DNA of 7,776 nucleotides from Corynebacterium sp. Lineage in GTDB: Bacteria > Actinomycetota > Actinomycetes > Mycobacteriales > Mycobacteriaceae. Shown here one piece after another: positions 5,667-7,776 of the stretch. Both the position numbers and the translations under genes were made by a program. The stretch is from contig JAKDIS010000112.1 in the NCBI GenBank assembly GCA_030450335.1, forward strand, positions 1 to 7,776. Direction: 5' to 3'. How positions within the stretch are numbered: position 1 is the stretch's first letter; the number at the start of each line of letters is the position of its first letter. The notes beneath the pieces were generated by a model that was not told where the DNA came from, searched no databases, and worked only from the letters and a program-made list of their open reading frames with translations.

Positions 5667-6748
5667 CCGTTACCGGAGGGGGAGACGAGGATCTTCACCG
5701 CGGTCTCGTTGCGGTTGATCAGCGTGTCGAAGCCCTCGTCGACCAGGCCCTCCAGGCCGATCTTGCCGGTGATGAACGGGGCGAGGTCGATCTTGCCGGA
5801 CTCCACCAGCTCGATCGTGGACGGGTGGGAGTTGACGTAGCCGATGGTGCCGCGCACGTCGAGCTCCTTCATGACCAGCTTGTGCATGTCGAAGTCGGAC
5901 TTGTGGCCCCAGATCGACACCACGACGAGCACACCGGTGGGACGCAGGGCGTCCATCAGCGTGTCGAGCACGACCTGCACCGAGGTGCACTCGAAGGCGA
6001 CGTCCGCGCCGACCCCGTCGGTCAGCCCGTTGACCTCGTCGACGACGTTGACCTCGGCCGGGTTCAGGACGACGTCCGCCACCCCGGAGTCCAGTGCCTT
6101 CTGCCGGCGCAGCTCGGAGAGCTCCGACATGATGACCCGGGCACCGATGGCCTTGAGCACCGCGGCGGTGAGCAGGCCGATGGGGCCGGCGCCGCCGATC
6201 AGGGCGGTCTTGCCCTTGGCGTCGGTGGCCAGCAGGCCCGAACGCTCCACGGCGTGGTAGCCCACTGTCAGCGGCTCGATCAGCGCAGCCTGGTCCAGCG
6301 GGATGGACTCGGAGATCTTGTGGATCCAGCGGCGACGCACGACCACGTTCTCCGAGAGTCCACCACCACGGCCGGCGAGGCCGATGAAGTTCATGTTCTC
6401 GGAGAGGTGGTAGGTGGTGGACTCGGGGCCGGTGTCCACGCCGTCGGCGATGATGTAGGGCTCCACGACCACGTGGTCGCCGACCTTCAGGTCGTCGATG
6501 CCCTCGCCGACCTCGCTGACCACGCCGGAGAACTCGTGGCCGAGGGTGACGGGAGCGTCCTCCCCGGAGATCGGGTGCGGCTTGCCGCAGGCCGGACAGA
6601 AGATCGGGCCGTCGAGGTACTCGTGCAGGTCGGTGCCGCAAATGCCGCACCAGGCCACGTCGATGCGGGCGGTGCCGGGCTCCAGCGGCTGCTGGTCGAT
6701 GTCCTCGACCCTGATGTCGCCACGGTCGTAGAAACGTGCTGCTCTCAT
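5657..6748 (-). CDS. (R,R)-2,3-butanediol dehydrogenase, zinc-dependent medium-chain type
   Basis: The 363-aa product belongs to the medium-chain dehydrogenase family and resembles Bacillus BdhA: MRAARFYDRGDIRVEDI start, WCGICGTDLHEYLDGPIF (catalytic zinc ligand C37), GHEFSG (H71, E72), ALIEP (E158), and the Rossmann motif GGAGPIG (185-191). E209 at the end of the second Rossmann strand favours NAD(H). The reaction is acetoin to (R,R)-2,3-butanediol, and sometimes diacetyl to acetoin, in the cytoplasm. The usual four-Cys structural zinc lobe is absent, as in BdhA, but an extra CPAC pair (C51, C54) sits in the loop before GKPHP. The ATG at 6748 matches the family N-terminus; the frame continues 117 codons upstream without family similarity. 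A GGAAGG lies 13 bases before the ATG, which is long for a Shine-Dalgarno. The stop TGA lies inside the McbR-type operator. Exact stereospecificity is by similarity only. Confidence 0.9.
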   Translation of the reverse strand: MRAARFYDRGDIRVEDIDQQPLEPGTARIDVAWCGICGTDLHEYLDGPIFCPACGKPHPISGEDAPVTLGHEFSGVVSEVGEGIDDLKVGDHVVVEPYIIADGVDTGPESTTYHLSENMNFIGLAGRGGGLSENVVVRRRWIHKISESIPLDQAALIEPLTVGYHAVERSGLLATDAKGKTALIGGAGPIGLLTAAVLKAIGARVIMSELSELRRQKALDSGVADVVLNPAEVNVVDEVNGLTDGVGADVAFECTSVQVVLDTLMDALRPTGVLVVVSIWGHKSDFDMHKLVMKELDVRGTIGYVNSHPSTIELVESGKIDLAPFITGKIGLEGLVDEGFDTLINRNETAVKILVSPSGNGLD

Positions 6749-6962
6749 GGTGCGGTCCAGTCCTTCCGGGAGGGTGTGGGACCACCGGGTTGACGGCCCC
6801 GCGACACCCCCGAGATTAGCCACTTCCGGGGCGCTCCGCCGTAAGGATATAACTCCAGAAATAGTTGGATTTATGACCCCTGAACGGCAGATCACAGTGC
6901 CTCTCGAGGGGCGTCGCGGAACACAGAAGCTGTGCCTGGCCTGAGCTCCAGCTAGTCTCCCG
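6749..6962 (-). promoter_or_regulatory. Intergenic region with AT-rich island, likely promoter of the butanediol dehydrogenase gene
   Basis: This 214-base gap separates the amidase stop from the dehydrogenase start. Bases 6841-6876 are strikingly AT-rich for the window. On the minus strand the best -10 is TATCCT (6849-6844), about 95 bases before the ATG, without a good -35. Two AACT/AGTT half-sites around an 8-base centre (6850-6865) could be an operator. A short CACAG-AAG-CTGTG hairpin (6922-6934) lies after the amidase stop, but it is too weak for a confident terminator. No credible gene is seen in the gap. Confidence 0.4.
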
Positions 6963-7727
6963 TCAGCTCCCCAGCACACCACAGGACGGTGTGGTCGCCG
7001 CCGCGGCGACCAGCCCGGCAGACAACCCGTTGATATAGCGCGCCTTCTCCGCGTCCGTGATCCCGTGCGCTCCCCCGCCAGTGGCGCTGCCGAACTCACT
7101 GTAGACCCAGGGGGTGTCGGCGATCAGGGAGATCACCGGGATGTCGCCCTCCCACAGCGGGTCGCGTCCATTAAAAGAGTTGTCGTGCACAGACACCTGC
7201 GTGCCCTCCAGCAGCGATCGCGCACCGGCCACCACCCCGGACATCCGCTGCGACTCCTGCGCCACCGCCGGGTTGTCGAAGGTCACCGTGGCGGACTGTC
7301 CGTCCTGCCCGGTGCCGGTGCGCTGACCACCCTGACGCTGCGGGAAGATCGCCGAGTTCGCCCCGCCGGGTGTGGTGTGCACCGACACCCCCACGAAAGC
7401 CCCGGCGTCCGACGCGCGGTCGACCCGCTCGCGGTAGGTCACGTCGTCGTCCACCGACTCCTTGAGCAGGACGCTATCCACGCCTGCCAGCACCAAGCGC
7501 GACTCGACGGCGCGGGCGATGTCCATCGCGTCGACGTCCTCCTGCTCGTTGGGGTAGTCGATCATGCGCACGCCGGTGACCGGGTCGAAGTCCTCGGTGC
7601 GGGTGCCGTTGTGCCCCGGGTCGATCGCGACGACGCACCGGTCCGCCGAGCTGCCCGACGGAAGAGAGGGCAGGGATGACTGGGCGTACGCCACCCCGGT
7701 CCCCCCCCCCCCCACCGCCCTACCCAC
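6963..7727 (-). CDS. N-acetylmuramoyl-L-alanine amidase (Amidase_3, Ami1/Rv3717 type), 5' end unreliable
   Basis: The enzyme cleaves the amide bond between N-acetylmuramic acid and L-alanine in peptidoglycan and acts outside the membrane. Zinc ligands can be placed: His in AIDPGHNG (codon 7613-7611), Glu in PNEQED (7547-7545) and His in VSVHTTPGG (7379-7377); the catalytic Glu is probably in YSEFG (7097-7095). No cell-wall binding domain is present; the catalytic domain fills the protein, as in Rv3717. Two cysteines, one just before the first strand (DRCVVAID) and one near the C-terminus (SCGVLGS), may form a disulfide tying the ends together. A signal-peptidase I site AYA|QSS remains visible, but the hydrophobic core before it is missing: from base 7701 on the sequence is almost pure C on the + strand, giving a glycine run instead. 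The GTG at 7727 is therefore not a believable start; coding sequence is trustworthy only up to about 7700, and the true start lies beyond or within the damaged end. Confidence 0.87.
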   Translation of the reverse strand: MGRAVGGGGTGVAYAQSSLPSLPSGSSADRCVVAIDPGHNGTRTEDFDPVTGVRMIDYPNEQEDVDAMDIARAVESRLVLAGVDSVLLKESVDDDVTYRERVDRASDAGAFVGVSVHTTPGGANSAIFPQRQGGQRTGTGQDGQSATVTFDNPAVAQESQRMSGVVAGARSLLEGTQVSVHDNSFNGRDPLWEGDIPVISLIADTPWVYSEFGSATGGGAHGITDAEKARYINGLSAGLVAAAATTPSCGVLGS

Positions 7728-7776
7728 CGCCCCGCCCCCGGCCCGCGCCCCCCGCCCCCCACCCCCCCCCCCCCCC
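7701..7776. other. Poly-C low-complexity end, probable sequencing or assembly artefact
   Basis: The stretch opens with 13 C (7701-7713) and closes with 15 C (7762-7776); almost everything between is C with scattered G, A and T. It replaces the expected signal-peptide coding region of the amidase. Poly-G/poly-C tails like this are typical of contig ends built from two-colour Illumina reads with no-signal G calls. I treat it as unreliable sequence, not as a biological repeat. Confidence 0.75.

Noticed and set aside
5825..6793. 322-codon plus-strand open frame opposite the butanediol dehydrogenase
   Set aside because: His/Val/Asp-rich shadow; the minus-strand frame is an intact dehydrogenase.
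6881..6896. GlxR/CRP-like site (TGTGA...) before the dehydrogenase
   Set aside because: Only one half-site (TCACA on the + strand, 6892-6896) matches; the other half (GTTCA on the minus strand) is poor.
6749..7099. 117-codon N-terminal extension of the dehydrogenase
   Set aside because: It runs into the amidase 3' region and through the AT-rich promoter island; the family N-terminus starts at the ATG at 6748.
7701..7776. Poly-C tract as a genuine repeat or phase-variation tract
   Set aside because: It destroys a conserved signal peptide, is interrupted irregularly and lies at the very end of the sequence, so an artefact is more likely.
1..7776. CRISPR arrays, tRNA/rRNA genes, insertion sequences or prophage genes
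   Set aside because: No spaced direct repeats, no clover-leaf-like or rRNA-like stretch and no transposase or phage motifs were seen in any frame.

Overview
The window is very GC-rich and reads like an actinobacterial chromosome, most likely a high-GC Corynebacterium. Five things point there. Amidase and lipoprotein architectures are corynebacterial or mycobacterial in style. One start looks leaderless. The one clear terminator-like hairpin has no U-tract. Third codon positions are strongly G/C. An exact match to the corynebacterial McbR operator, TAGAC-N6-GTCTA, lies before a metQ-like gene. No phage, IS, CRISPR, tRNA or rRNA was seen.

Layout, left to right. A truncated NfsA/Frp-type FMN nitroreductase runs in from the left edge on the + strand and ends in a strong hairpin. 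It is followed by a + strand gene for a COG3044-type ABC-class ATPase (586 aa), probably read from a leaderless start. Its stop lies 4 bases from the stop of the convergent minus-strand block.

Reading the minus strand from the right, the window has four parts. First is an Ami1/Rv3717-type N-acetylmuramoyl-L-alanine amidase, whose 5' end dissolves into poly-C that looks like a contig-end artefact. Next is a 214-base intergenic region with an AT-rich island. Then comes a zinc-dependent (R,R)-2,3-butanediol dehydrogenase. Last is a tight three-gene block: metQ-like lipoprotein, cytoplasmic M20 metallopeptidase, and a lipoprotein with eight cysteines in the mature chain. The three genes overlap (metQ/M20 by 4 bases as ATGA, M20/lipoprotein by 19 bases), so they are probably one translationally coupled operon.

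The most interesting point is the control and content of this operon. A perfect McbR-type operator sits across the end of the butanediol dehydrogenase gene, about 45 bases upstream of metQ. A perfect 12-bp inverted repeat fills the space between it and the metQ ribosome binding site. The usual transporter partners metN and metI are not adjacent; an M20 hydrolase and an uncharacterised Cys-rich lipoprotein take their place. My inference is a sulfur-responsive unit in which a surface receptor captures methionine or a conjugated form, and the cytoplasmic M20 enzyme releases the amino acid after import by a transporter encoded elsewhere.
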